Shown piece after piece: positions 1-7,085 of a DNA stretch of 7,184 bases (within the stretch, counting starts at the first letter, position 1; the number at the start of each line of letters is the position of its first letter). The translations under genes and the position numbers were made by a program. The DNA is from Ignavibacteria bacterium (GTDB taxonomy: Bacteria > Bacteroidota > Ignavibacteria > Ignavibacteriales > Melioribacteraceae), in NCBI GenBank assembly GCA_003233295.1, contig QILJ01000384.1, positions 1 to 7,184 on the forward strand, written 5' to 3'. Below the pieces are notes generated by a model, which was given only the letters and a program-made list of their open reading frames with translations, searched no databases and was not told the DNA's origin.

Positions 1-37
1 TGAAAAATGTATCATAATTATTCATTGCAAATGACAT
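1..37 (-). CDS. Possible 5' end of a leftward gene, cut by the window edge
   Basis: Reading leftward, an ATG at 37-35 opens a frame of 12 codons (MSFAMNNYDTFF) that runs off the left edge. Seven bases upstream of the ATG on that strand is AAGGG, a plausible Shine-Dalgarno site (about 45-49). The gene would be divergent from the RM operon. Twelve residues are too few to assign a family or to prove that it is coding. A second in-frame ATG four codons in is an alternative start. Confidence 0.3.
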   Translation of the reverse strand, partial: MSFAMNNYDTFF

Positions 38-268
38 ATTTTTTCCCTTATTTATTAATCCTGAAATTCCATTTCACGCTGAACCAATACATTCTTGAAG
101 AAGATAGAAAATAATTTAAGCCTTTAGGAAATTGACCATACATAAAATTGCACCTGTTAAAACAAATGCCGTCAGCATGTTCTATGGAGCTTATAGACAT
201 TATCTAAAGGTATAATTAATTATAATTATTACTTACCTGTTTGTACTATTATACCAAAACATGTTAAA

Positions 269-298
269 TTGATATACTCATGAGTTTTTATATATAAT
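269..298 (+). promoter_or_regulatory. Candidate sigma-70 promoter of the hsdR-hsdMS operon, with a palindrome in the spacer
   Basis: TTGATA (269-274) and a perfect TATAAT (293-298) are separated by 18 bases. Transcription would start near 305, only a few bases before the chosen hsdR ATG at 311, so the message would be leaderless or nearly so. Between the two boxes lies a perfect 10-bp palindrome, ACTCATGAGT (276-285), well placed to act as an operator. An alternative -10 is TATACT at 273-278, which would give a leader of about 26 bases but has a poor -35. The surrounding sequence is very AT-rich, so chance matches are easy. Confidence 0.35.
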
Positions 299-310
299 TA
301 CGTGGGATAT

Positions 311-2815
311 ATGTCAAAAGAAGCAATTGCAAGAATAAAGATTAATAAACTTTTGCAAAACGCCGGATGGCGGTTCTTTGATAACGATACCAGTAATGCA
401 AACATACAGCTTGAAGCTAATACCAAGATTACCAAGCAGCACCTTGACGCTTTGGGCAACAACTTTGAGAAAACTACCAACGGCTTTGTAGACTTCCTGT
501 TATTGGACAAAAAAGGATACCCTCTTGTAGTTTTAGAAGCTAAACGTGAAGGTAAGAGCCCTCTTGACGGCAAAGAGCAAGCCCGAAGATATGCAAATTC
601 ACTTAACGTAAGATTTGTCATTTTATCTAACGGTGATCTTCATTACTTCTGGGACTTAGAAAAAGGTAACCCGGAAATTATCACGGAATTCCCCACACAA
701 GAATCAATTGGACACAGACAAACATTTAAACCTAATCCTCTAAAATTAGCTGATGCCGTTATAACAGAAGATTATATCGCCATAACGCAAAATCCGATGT
801 ATAAATCCGATCCACGTTGGATTGATGAGAAAAAACGTAATGATTTTATCAATGAAAGCAAGCTTCGTTTTTTAAGACCCTATCAGTTACGAGCAATTAA
901 AGCTTTGCAAGAATCCGCACGTAATGGCAACGACCGTTATCTGTTTGAAATGGCTACCGGTACAGGTAAAACTCTTGTATCAGCTGCTGTTATAAAGCTA
1001 TTCCTTAAAAGCGGAAATGCTTCAAGGATATTATTCTTAGTTGACCGCCTTGAATTAGAAGACCAAGCACGTAAAAATTTCATCAATTATTTGAAGAATG
1101 ATTATACCACCGTTGTATATAAAGAGCATAGAGATGACTGGCGTAAAGCTGAAATTGTTGTATCTACTGTACAAAGCTTATCTTTTGATGATAAATACAG
1201 AAGGATATTTTCGCCAATTGACTTTGACCTAATAATATCAGACGAAGCACATCGTTCTATCGGCGGAAACAGTCGTGCAGTGTTTGAATATTTTGTCGGT
1301 TATAAACTTGGACTTACCGCTACACCAAAGAATTACTTGAAGAACATCGATCCTAATAAACTTAGCAGTAAAGACCCGAGAGCGTGGGAGAAACGTCAAC
1401 TGCTTGATACATACGTTACATTTGGTTGTGAAAAAGGTAAACCTACATTTACATATAGCCTTATTGATGGTGTTAAGGATGGATATTTAATAAATCCTAT
1501 TGTTGCTGATGCTCGTACTGAAATTACAACGCAGCTATTATCTGATAAAGGTTATGCAGTTACAACAATTAATGAAGAAGGTGAAGACGAGGAAGTCATT
1601 TATTATCAGAAGGATTTTGAGCGGAAACTTATTTCTGATACTACAAATAAAATATTCTGTAAGACATTCCTTGAGAACGCTCTTAAAGATCCTATAAGTG
1701 GTGAGATAGGTAAAAGTATAGTCTTTTGTGTCAGTCAAGACCACGCTGAAAAGATTACGCAGATATTAAATGTGTTTGCTCATAAACTTTACCCGGATAA
1801 ATATAATTCAGACTTTGCCGTACAAGTAACTTCGAGAATACCCAATGCTCCACAGTTCACGATAAACTTTAGTAATAACAACCTTAACGGTCATACTAAA
1901 TTTATTGAAGGGTTTAAATCAAGCAAGACGAGAGTATGTGTAACTGTTGGAATGATGACAACCGGATATGATTGTCAAGACATACTTAATCTTTGTTTAA
2001 TGAGACCAATATTTTCACCTACGGACTTTGTGCAGATTAAAGGACGTGGTACTCGAACATTTACATTTGACTATAAGGAAAAGCATCAATCATTTACAGA
2101 AACGAAGAACCACTTCAAACTATTTGACTTCTTCGCTAACTGCGAATACTTTGAGGATAAATTTGACTATGATGAAGTTCTTGAATTACCGAAACAATAC
2201 AGCGGAACCGGTGAGGGCGGCGGCGGAGGTATTATGGAAGAATTTGAGAACTACAATCCCGATCCTCTAAAAACTATCACTGAAAGTCCGGTTGGTCTTC
2301 AAGGTATGAAGATAGACCGTAAATTATTTGAGAAGTTTGCGACACCAGTAAAGAATGATCCCGACATTGTTGAAGCAATTAAAGCAGAGCAATGGGATAA
2401 AGCCGTTGACATTATTCGTAAAAGGTATGAGAACTGCCCGGAATTATTTATAACGCTTGACAAATTGAAACGTGCTGAAAACCTTGACAGACGTCTTACT
2501 TGGAAAGAGGTTCTGCAGAAAACATTTGGTATGATCGATAATTTCAAAACCAAAGATGAACTATTGGAGGATGAATTTAATAAGTTCATATCAATTCATA
2601 AACCGGATAATAGATATATCCTTCCTATACGTAATTTTATGAAGGCTTACATTTCCGATCCAGAAATACGTGAAATAGTAGACGCCAAAGATTTTGCACG
2701 GCTTGCAACAAATGCAAAGCTTACACTTGAAGACCTTAAATCACTTAACGGATGGAGAGAAACGATACCTTTGTACGTAAAAGACTATGTTCCAATAAAC
2801 ACTTATTTATCTTAA
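311..2815 (+). CDS. hsdR: Type I restriction enzyme R subunit (HsdR), EcoEI-like
   Basis: This is the motor and nuclease subunit of a type I RM enzyme: it hydrolyses ATP, translocates DNA and cuts far from unmethylated target sites. Counted from ATG 311 (834 residues), the N-terminal nuclease domain carries a PD-(D/E)xK signature: D61, then E76-A-K78. The SF2 helicase core follows, with Walker A MATGTGKT (214-221), DEAH (311-314), LTATP (335-339) and motif VI QIKGRGTR (575-582). A glycine-rich linker at about 632-640 leads to a C-terminal region of the EcoEI R type, which in the family contacts the methyltransferase. All key residues are intact and the length suits the EcoEI-like group. A GTG at 302 in the same frame would add three residues; I prefer ATG 311 because the protein then begins MSKEAIARIKINKLL, as I recall the family usually does. 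No clear Shine-Dalgarno site precedes either start. It is the first gene of the operon. Confidence 0.95.
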   Translation: MSKEAIARIKINKLLQNAGWRFFDNDTSNANIQLEANTKITKQHLDALGNNFEKTTNGFVDFLLLDKKGYPLVVLEAKREGKSPLDGKEQARRYANSLNVRFVILSNGDLHYFWDLEKGNPEIITEFPTQESIGHRQTFKPNPLKLADAVITEDYIAITQNPMYKSDPRWIDEKKRNDFINESKLRFLRPYQLRAIKALQESARNGNDRYLFEMATGTGKTLVSAAVIKLFLKSGNASRILFLVDRLELEDQARKNFINYLKNDYTTVVYKEHRDDWRKAEIVVSTVQSLSFDDKYRRIFSPIDFDLIISDEAHRSIGGNSRAVFEYFVGYKLGLTATPKNYLKNIDPNKLSSKDPRAWEKRQLLDTYVTFGCEKGKPTFTYSLIDGVKDGYLINPIVADARTEITTQLLSDKGYAVTTINEEGEDEEVIYYQKDFERKLISDTTNKIFCKTFLENALKDPISGEIGKSIVFCVSQDHAEKITQILNVFAHKLYPDKYNSDFAVQVTSRIPNAPQFTINFSNNNLNGHTKFIEGFKSSKTRVCVTVGMMTTGYDCQDILNLCLMRPIFSPTDFVQIKGRGTRTFTFDYKEKHQSFTETKNHFKLFDFFANCEYFEDKFDYDEVLELPKQYSGTGEGGGGGIMEEFENYNPDPLKTITESPVGLQGMKIDRKLFEKFATPVKNDPDIVEAIKAEQWDKAVDIIRKRYENCPELFITLDKLKRAENLDRRLTWKEVLQKTFGMIDNFKTKDELLEDEFNKFISIHKPDNRYILPIRNFMKAYISDPEIREIVDAKDFARLATNAKLTLEDLKSLNGWRETIPLYVKDYVPINTYLS

Positions 2816-2818
2816 TGT

Positions 2819-2822
2819 GGAG
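2819..2822 (+). promoter_or_regulatory. Ribosome binding site of the hsdM-hsdS fusion gene
   Basis: GGAG lies 8 bases before the ATG at 2831, inside the 15-base gap after the hsdR stop. It fixes the start of the second gene and shows that it is translated independently from the same message. It contrasts with hsdR, which lacks a good site. Confidence 0.6.
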
Positions 2823-2830
2823 ATTTACTG

Positions 2831-5242
2831 ATGTTAGATAATGAAACCAAAAGAAGAATTGATTCTGCACGACAAATATTAGTCGGTAAAGTGCCGGACC
2901 CCAAAGCACAAGTCGAGCAGATAACCACAGCAATGATTTATAAGTTTATGGACGATATGGATCAAGAGTCCGTTGAGATCGGCGGTAAAACAAAATTTTT
3001 TGATAACGGATTTGAACAATATGCCTGGAGTAAATTATTATCAACATCAATGAGCGGTTTTGATAGACTGAATTTATATGTTGAAGCAATTACAAAGATG
3101 AGCCGGAATCCTCATTTACCTCAGCTATTCCGTAATATATTTAAGGATGCATTTTTACCGTACCGTGACCCGGAAACCTTGAACTTATTCCTCAAGGAGA
3201 TTAACGAATTTGTATATGACCATAGTGAAAGACTCGGTGATGCGTTTGAATATCTGCTATCTGTATTAGGCTCACAAGGTGATGCCGGACAGTTCAGAAC
3301 ACCACGCCATATAATAAAATTTATTGTTGAAGCAATTGATCCTAAAAAGGATGAAACTATACTTGACCCGGCTTGCGGTACTGCCGGATTTTTAATATCC
3401 GCTTATAAACATATAATGGAGCAGAATAAGACTATTGCTTTAACACCCGATGAGAAAGAGAGACTAATGAATAACTTTATGGGTTACGACATTTCACCGG
3501 ATATGGTAAAACTGTCTTTGGTTAATATGTACCTGCACAAATTCCCAAATCCTAATGTATTTGAATACGATACCTTAACAAGCGAAGACAAATGGGATGA
3601 TACTTACGATGTTATACTTGCTAATCCCCCGTTTATGTCACCTAAAGGTGGAATCCGCCCGCATAAACGATTCTCAGTTCAAGCAAAAAGATCAGAAGTC
3701 TTATTCGTTGACTACATTGCAGAACACTTGAATATCAATGGACGAGCCGGTGTGATAGTCCCGGAAGGAATAATCTTCCAATCACAGAATGCATATAAAG
3801 ATTTACGCAAGATGTTAGTTGAGAATTATCTATATGCTGTTGTATCATTACCAGCCGGAGTATTTAACCCATACAGTGGTGTAAAGACTTCAATACTACT
3901 GATGGATAAATCTATAGCCAAGAGAACCAACAACATACTTTTTGTAAAAATAGAAAATGACGGATATGGATTAGGTGCACAAAGACGTAAAATAGATAAA
4001 GATGATCTCCCTACAGCAATAGAGATCATAAAGAAATATATGAATGTAAGTATTGAAGAAGATGCTGAGTCTCAATTAAAGGAGTTAGTTGGTGAAAGCA
4101 AATTATGGAGTATCGTACCTAAAGATAAAACTGCAGAAGATGGTGATTATAATTTGAATCCTGCTAGATATTATGAAATCGATAACTCTAATATAAAATA
4201 TAAATTAAATAATTTAATAAATATGGCTGAGGTTATTTCTGGTCAGTCACCCCCTAGTGACAATTATAATACAGATGGGCAAGGGATCCCTTTCTATCAA
4301 GGGAAGACTGAATTTCGAGAGATTTATATAGGAGAACCAACGAAATGGACAACTAAAATCACAAAGACTTCCTATCCAAATGACATATTAATGTCAGTAC
4401 GTGCACCAGTGGGACCCGTTAATCTCTCATTATATATATGTTGTATTGGTCGTGGTCTTGCTGCAATAAGAGCAAGGGATAATGTTGACTATAAATATTT
4501 ATTTCTCATTTTAAGGAACAAACAAGATAGAATTATTGGTGGAGGTGGATCAGTTTTTGATTCTATAACTAGAACTCAAATTGAAAAAATACAAATCCCA
4601 CTCCCCCCACTTGAAGTACAAAAAGAGATAGTTGCAGAGATTGACGGCTATCAAAAAATAATAGACGGTGCAAGGCAAGTAGTTGAGAACTACAAACCTC
4701 ACATAAAGATAGACCCGGACTGGCCTATGGTTGATTTGGGGGAATTGTGCGATATAAAAACTGGAAAATTGAATGCAAACAAATCTGTTGATGGCGGAAA
4801 ATATCCTTTCTTTACTTGTTCGAAAGAAGTTTTTAGAATCAATGATTATGCTTTTGATTGTGAAGCAGTTTTATTAAGTGGGAATAATGCTACTGGAAAT
4901 TTTGATGTAAAATATTACAAGGGGAAATTTAATGCTTATCAAAGAACTTATGTTATTACTATAAATAAAAAATATAGTAATGAATTACTTTATGGACTAC
5001 TTGAATATTCATTAAATGATAATTTAGAAAATTTAAAAGGTCAGTCTATCGGAGGATTAACACGTTATCTCACTCTTAGTATGATAACCACATTAAAAAT
5101 ACCTTTTCCTCCTTTATCGTCACAAAAAGTAATAATTGATAATTTAGAAAAAGAACAGATGATTGTAAACTCTAACAAAAAACTAATAGAAATCTTCGAG
5201 CAAAAAATCCAAGATCGCATAAGCGAGGTTTGGGGAGAGTGA
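2831..5242 (+). CDS. hsdM-hsdS: Fused type I methyltransferase and specificity subunit (HsdM-HsdS)
   Basis: This 803-residue protein combines N6-adenine methylation with target recognition. The HsdM part covers about residues 1-430: a helical N-terminal domain; GQFRTPRHI (153-161, motif X region); DPACGTAGFLI (179-189, the AdoMet-binding motif I); and NPPF (265-268, the catalytic motif IV). The HsdS part follows after NLNPARYYEI (441-450). TRD1 is about 458-590 and includes GQSPPSDNYNTDGQGIPFYQ. A conserved helical spacer (about 591-632) begins LPPLEVQKEIVAEIDGYQKI. TRD2 is about 633-760, with YPFFTCSKEVFRINDYAFDC. A second conserved PFPPLSSQK helix (758-803) closes the protein. The frame is unbroken across the junction, with no stop or restart. 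Hand counts show TRD2 more AT-rich (28 GC of 120 at 4861-4980) than the M domain (45 of 120 at 3481-3600). It is co-transcribed with hsdR. Free HsdM and HsdS are the usual arrangement; M-S fusions are known but less common. Confidence 0.95.
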   Translation: MLDNETKRRIDSARQILVGKVPDPKAQVEQITTAMIYKFMDDMDQESVEIGGKTKFFDNGFEQYAWSKLLSTSMSGFDRLNLYVEAITKMSRNPHLPQLFRNIFKDAFLPYRDPETLNLFLKEINEFVYDHSERLGDAFEYLLSVLGSQGDAGQFRTPRHIIKFIVEAIDPKKDETILDPACGTAGFLISAYKHIMEQNKTIALTPDEKERLMNNFMGYDISPDMVKLSLVNMYLHKFPNPNVFEYDTLTSEDKWDDTYDVILANPPFMSPKGGIRPHKRFSVQAKRSEVLFVDYIAEHLNINGRAGVIVPEGIIFQSQNAYKDLRKMLVENYLYAVVSLPAGVFNPYSGVKTSILLMDKSIAKRTNNILFVKIENDGYGLGAQRRKIDKDDLPTAIEIIKKYMNVSIEEDAESQLKELVGESKLWSIVPKDKTAEDGDYNLNPARYYEIDNSNIKYKLNNLINMAEVISGQSPPSDNYNTDGQGIPFYQGKTEFREIYIGEPTKWTTKITKTSYPNDILMSVRAPVGPVNLSLYICCIGRGLAAIRARDNVDYKYLFLILRNKQDRIIGGGGSVFDSITRTQIEKIQIPLPPLEVQKEIVAEIDGYQKIIDGARQVVENYKPHIKIDPDWPMVDLGELCDIKTGKLNANKSVDGGKYPFFTCSKEVFRINDYAFDCEAVLLSGNNATGNFDVKYYKGKFNAYQRTYVITINKKYSNELLYGLLEYSLNDNLENLKGQSIGGLTRYLTLSMITTLKIPFPPLSSQKVIIDNLEKEQMIVNSNKKLIEIFEQKIQDRISEVWGE

Positions 5243-5270
5243 AGAAGTTTCTATTTTTTTTATTAAAGTC

Positions 5271-5298
5271 TTGACAGAGAGTTAAATATTAATATATT
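5271..5298 (+). promoter_or_regulatory. Sigma-70 promoter of the DUF2188 gene
   Basis: A perfect TTGACA (5271-5276) is followed after 16 bases by TATATT (5293-5298), five of six matches to TATAAT. Transcription would begin near 5305, immediately before the CIRCE operator. This gives the downstream small gene its own start, separate from the RM operon that ends at 5242. Confidence 0.7.
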
Positions 5299-5307
5299 GA
5301 AGATAAT

Positions 5308-5334
5308 TTAGCACTCTCCCTTATAGAGCGCTAA
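5308..5334 (+). promoter_or_regulatory. CIRCE element, predicted HrcA repressor operator
   Basis: TTAGCACTC (5308-5316), nine bases, then GAGCGCTAA (5326-5334) matches the CIRCE consensus TTAGCACTC-N9-GAGTGCTAA at 17 of 18 positions with the exact 9-base spacing. CIRCE is the binding site of HrcA, which represses groESL and dnaK operons until heat shock. Its place just after the predicted transcription start and before the Shine-Dalgarno site is the classical one. The only gene it can serve here is the DUF2188 gene. HrcA itself is not in the window. Confidence 0.8.
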
Positions 5335-5359
5335 TAATAATTTTTTGTATTAATAACTT

Positions 5360-5364
5360 AGGAG
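5360..5364 (+). promoter_or_regulatory. Ribosome binding site of the DUF2188 gene
   Basis: AGGAG sits 8 bases before the ATG at 5373. It is the best Shine-Dalgarno site in the window and supports this start. Confidence 0.65.
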
Positions 5365-5372
5365 CAAATACG

Positions 5373-5603
5373 ATGGGTAAAAATCAACACGTAGTAAAGC
5401 ACGATAATGGTTGGGCTGTAAAGGGTGAAGGTAACAGCCAAGCTACTTCCGTAACAAAGACACAAAAAGAAGCAATTGAAATCGCGAGAGGAATTGCTAT
5501 AAATCAAAAATCAGAAGTTGTCATACATGGAACGGATGGAAAAATAAGAGATAAAGATAGTTATGGGAAAGACCCTAATCCACCGAAAGATAAAAAACAT
5601 TGA
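5373..5603 (+). CDS. Small DUF2188 family protein
   Basis: This 76-residue, strongly hydrophilic, basic protein has no signal peptide or membrane segment, so it is probably cytoplasmic. It follows the DUF2188 pattern: HVVKHDNGWAVKGEG near the start, a helix beginning TQKEAIEIARGIAINQ, then VVIHGTDGKIRDKDSYG, and a charged tail of Pro and Lys (PNPPKDKKH). No catalytic residues are apparent and the molecular function of the family is not known to me. It has its own sigma-70 promoter, a CIRCE operator in the 5' leader and a strong Shine-Dalgarno site, so I infer induction on heat or protein-folding stress through HrcA. It lies 130 bases after the RM operon in the same direction. The stop codon falls in a 14-bp tandem duplication. 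Confidence 0.9.
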   Translation: MGKNQHVVKHDNGWAVKGEGNSQATSVTKTQKEAIEIARGIAINQKSEVVIHGTDGKIRDKDSYGKDPNPPKDKKH

Positions 5604-5627
5604 CCTATATTAATTGACCTATATTAA
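5600..5627 (+). repeat. Perfect 14-bp tandem duplication
   Basis: TTGACCTATATTAA occurs twice in direct succession (5600-5613 and 5614-5627). The first copy includes the TGA stop of the DUF2188 gene, and the second ends 3 bases before the DUF3800 remnant. It may be a replication-slippage product or the scar of a past rearrangement at the junction between the intact gene and the decayed one. Confidence 0.9.
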
Positions 5628-5630
5628 TAG

Positions 5631-5732
5631 TTGAAAGAGCATTTTGCATATATTGATGAATCAGGTGTCCTAGATTTTAATGAGAATGCTTCTGATATAT
5701 TTATTATTGGTGCTGATATTATAGAGAAATAA
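5631..5732 (+). pseudogene. N-terminal remnant of a DUF3800 gene
   Basis: From TTG 5631 the frame gives 33 residues including HFAYIDESGVLDF and IFIIGADIIEK before TAA at 5730-5732. This is the recognisable N-terminus of DUF3800 proteins, which begin with a strand holding YIDESGD and a second strand of the FxxGA type. Intact family members are usually well over 200 residues. Here the Asp normally after ESG is Val, the frame stops at once, and a second in-frame TAA follows at 5748-5750. There is no ATG and no Shine-Dalgarno site. No later DUF3800 motif appears downstream. It is probably a leftover of a deletion. The family is often seen near defence genes; its biochemical role is not established here. 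Confidence 0.65.
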
Positions 5733-5756
5733 GATTTAATAAAAACATAAACTTTT

Positions 5757-6905
5757 ATGAATTTATCTGACTTACCAATAGATAAACAAGTTACCATTGC
5801 AGATACTGCAAATATTAGAGTTACAGCCAAACGCATTAGTCCTCAAAATGCTTTCTTTTCCTGGATAATCCCGACATCATCAGAAGAAGTTTTGCGGACA
5901 GTAGTAAATGTCAAAACTGGTTATACAAAAATAGAATACTTTAGCTCCTCATATTGGAGTATTTATATTGACGATATACAAAAGACATCGGATGATTTAA
6001 GAAAATATATCGGTTTATCTTTATCTGTGAATGCTAATCCAAACGAAAAAAAAATGGTAATCACAACGCAAGTTCATCATTATACGAACATTGATACCTT
6101 TGCATTAATTCTAAAAAATAAAACCATTAGGTTTAATAGATTAGATAGAGTAGATGATATCAGCGAAGCAGAATCTTTTGGTAATCCGAATTTAGCAAGC
6201 TTCTTGTTTGTTAGTTGCTGGACTGATTCTGCCCTTGAAAGCATTCCACAATGGAATATGTATTCAGAAGGTATGAAGGGTGTTAGAATTACATTTCCCA
6301 AAAATCTGTTTAATTACTGTCCACTAAAGCCGCCAGAAGCAGCAAAAGAAATTGTCAAAGGTAAAGTCCTTTCGCCGATTCCATTCGAAAAAATCTTTAC
6401 TGATGATTATATCATTTTGTTAAATATAATGAATAGAGATGAATTCGAACGTAAAGTCAAATATGTAGATGATATCTCAGTTGTTTATAAAGATGCGATC
6501 GATATCAAGAGGAATTTATCGGGAGCTGTTGAGATAAAAATAGAAAAGGTATATAATCTTGCAAGTTATAAATCTAAAGCTTGGGAATTTCAAAGCGAAC
6601 TAAGATTTGTACTTTTAATATTTCCTGCTTTACCTATACCTAGCGGAGGGATCGTAAATGATAAATATCTCAAAACATTACCAAATCATATTATCAAAAG
6701 CATATTGCATAATATCCCCCCTATAATTAATTTCTATGATGTAGAGATTAATCCAGATGTCCTTGACAGGATAGAAGTTACAATGGGCCCCCTTGCAAGT
6801 AAAGACGATATAAAGAGGGTTCAATCTTTACTTGATGAGTACACTACTCAAGGTTCTTTGCAACTCAGTTCCTTAACTGGGACCATACGAAATCCTAAAA
6901 GATAA
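5757..6905 (+). CDS. DUF2971 protein with an unrecognised 99-residue N-terminal extension
   Basis: This is a 382-residue protein. From about residue 100 it is DUF2971: HHYTNIDTFALILKNKTIRF (107-126), FVSCWT (151-156) followed by QWNMYS, and the late signature WEFQSELRF (276-284), with GPLASKDDIKRV (344-355) near the end. Conserved His, Tyr, Trp, Glu and Arg positions look intact, but the reaction is not known to me. Residues 1-99 contain no motif that I recognise and no signal peptide. Most DUF2971 proteins begin close to the HYT motif; here M100 (ATG 6054) would give a normal 283-residue protein. An A9 run (6046-6054) ends in that ATG. No Shine-Dalgarno site precedes 5757 or 6054. The start is therefore uncertain: a fusion, an extension, or two overlapping genes are all possible. 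It may share the upstream transcript. Confidence 0.75.
   Translation: MNLSDLPIDKQVTIADTANIRVTAKRISPQNAFFSWIIPTSSEEVLRTVVNVKTGYTKIEYFSSSYWSIYIDDIQKTSDDLRKYIGLSLSVNANPNEKKMVITTQVHHYTNIDTFALILKNKTIRFNRLDRVDDISEAESFGNPNLASFLFVSCWTDSALESIPQWNMYSEGMKGVRITFPKNLFNYCPLKPPEAAKEIVKGKVLSPIPFEKIFTDDYIILLNIMNRDEFERKVKYVDDISVVYKDAIDIKRNLSGAVEIKIEKVYNLASYKSKAWEFQSELRFVLLIFPALPIPSGGIVNDKYLKTLPNHIIKSILHNIPPIINFYDVEINPDVLDRIEVTMGPLASKDDIKRVQSLLDEYTTQGSLQLSSLTGTIRNPKR
6046..6054 (+). repeat. A9 homopolymer at the N-terminal/DUF2971 junction
   Basis: Nine consecutive A bases end in the ATG of residue M100 of the DUF2971 protein. Such runs are prone to slippage in replication and transcription. A one-base change here would separate the 99-residue N-terminal part from the DUF2971 domain while leaving the ATG usable as an internal start. 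Confidence 0.9.
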
Positions 6906-7085
6906 TTTTTCAGAGAGTGGAAACACAATGTCATTGATTTCTCAAAGAAGGAATCTGGTAATAATATATGTTGGTGATAACAATTATTTAATAAAGAAGG
7001 TGCGCCTTAAATATTTCGAAAAATTAGTATTGATATTTATTAAAGTAATCCTGATATAATTCACAAGTGATCTTAATCTTTGTCA

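Noticed and set aside
48..200. A 50-residue leftward frame from ATG 200, and inside the same stretch a 20-residue hydrophobic frame (MLTAFVLTGAILCMVNFLKA)
   Set aside because: Neither has a convincing Shine-Dalgarno site or a recognisable motif. Cys-, Tyr- and Arg-rich or hydrophobic short frames are expected by chance in AT-rich intergenic DNA.
211..224. 14-bp palindrome TATAATTAATTATA with -10-like boxes on both strands
   Set aside because: Such palindromes are common in very AT-rich DNA, and no good -35 hexamer is found at the right distance on either strand.
2216..2230. GGCGGCGGCGG-like run giving five glycines in HsdR, considered as a frameshift or repeat-variation site
   Set aside because: The frame is intact on both sides and a glycine linker before the C-terminal domain fits this family.
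5241..5261. Possible intrinsic terminator after hsdM-hsdS, a T8 run preceded by AGAAGTTTCT
   Set aside because: The stem would be four weak pairs around a two-base loop, too short for a credible hairpin. The T run alone is not enough.
6865..6881. CAGTT/AACTG hairpin near the end of the DUF2971 gene
   Set aside because: Five base pairs inside the coding region with no T run after it; not a terminator.
6928..7059. A 43-codon rightward frame starting MSLISQRRNLVIIYVGDNNY
   Set aside because: It has a weak upstream GAGAGTGG but no recognisable family, and its hydrophobic Ile/Leu/Lys-rich tail is typical of random AT-rich translation. It may be a decayed gene, but I cannot support it.
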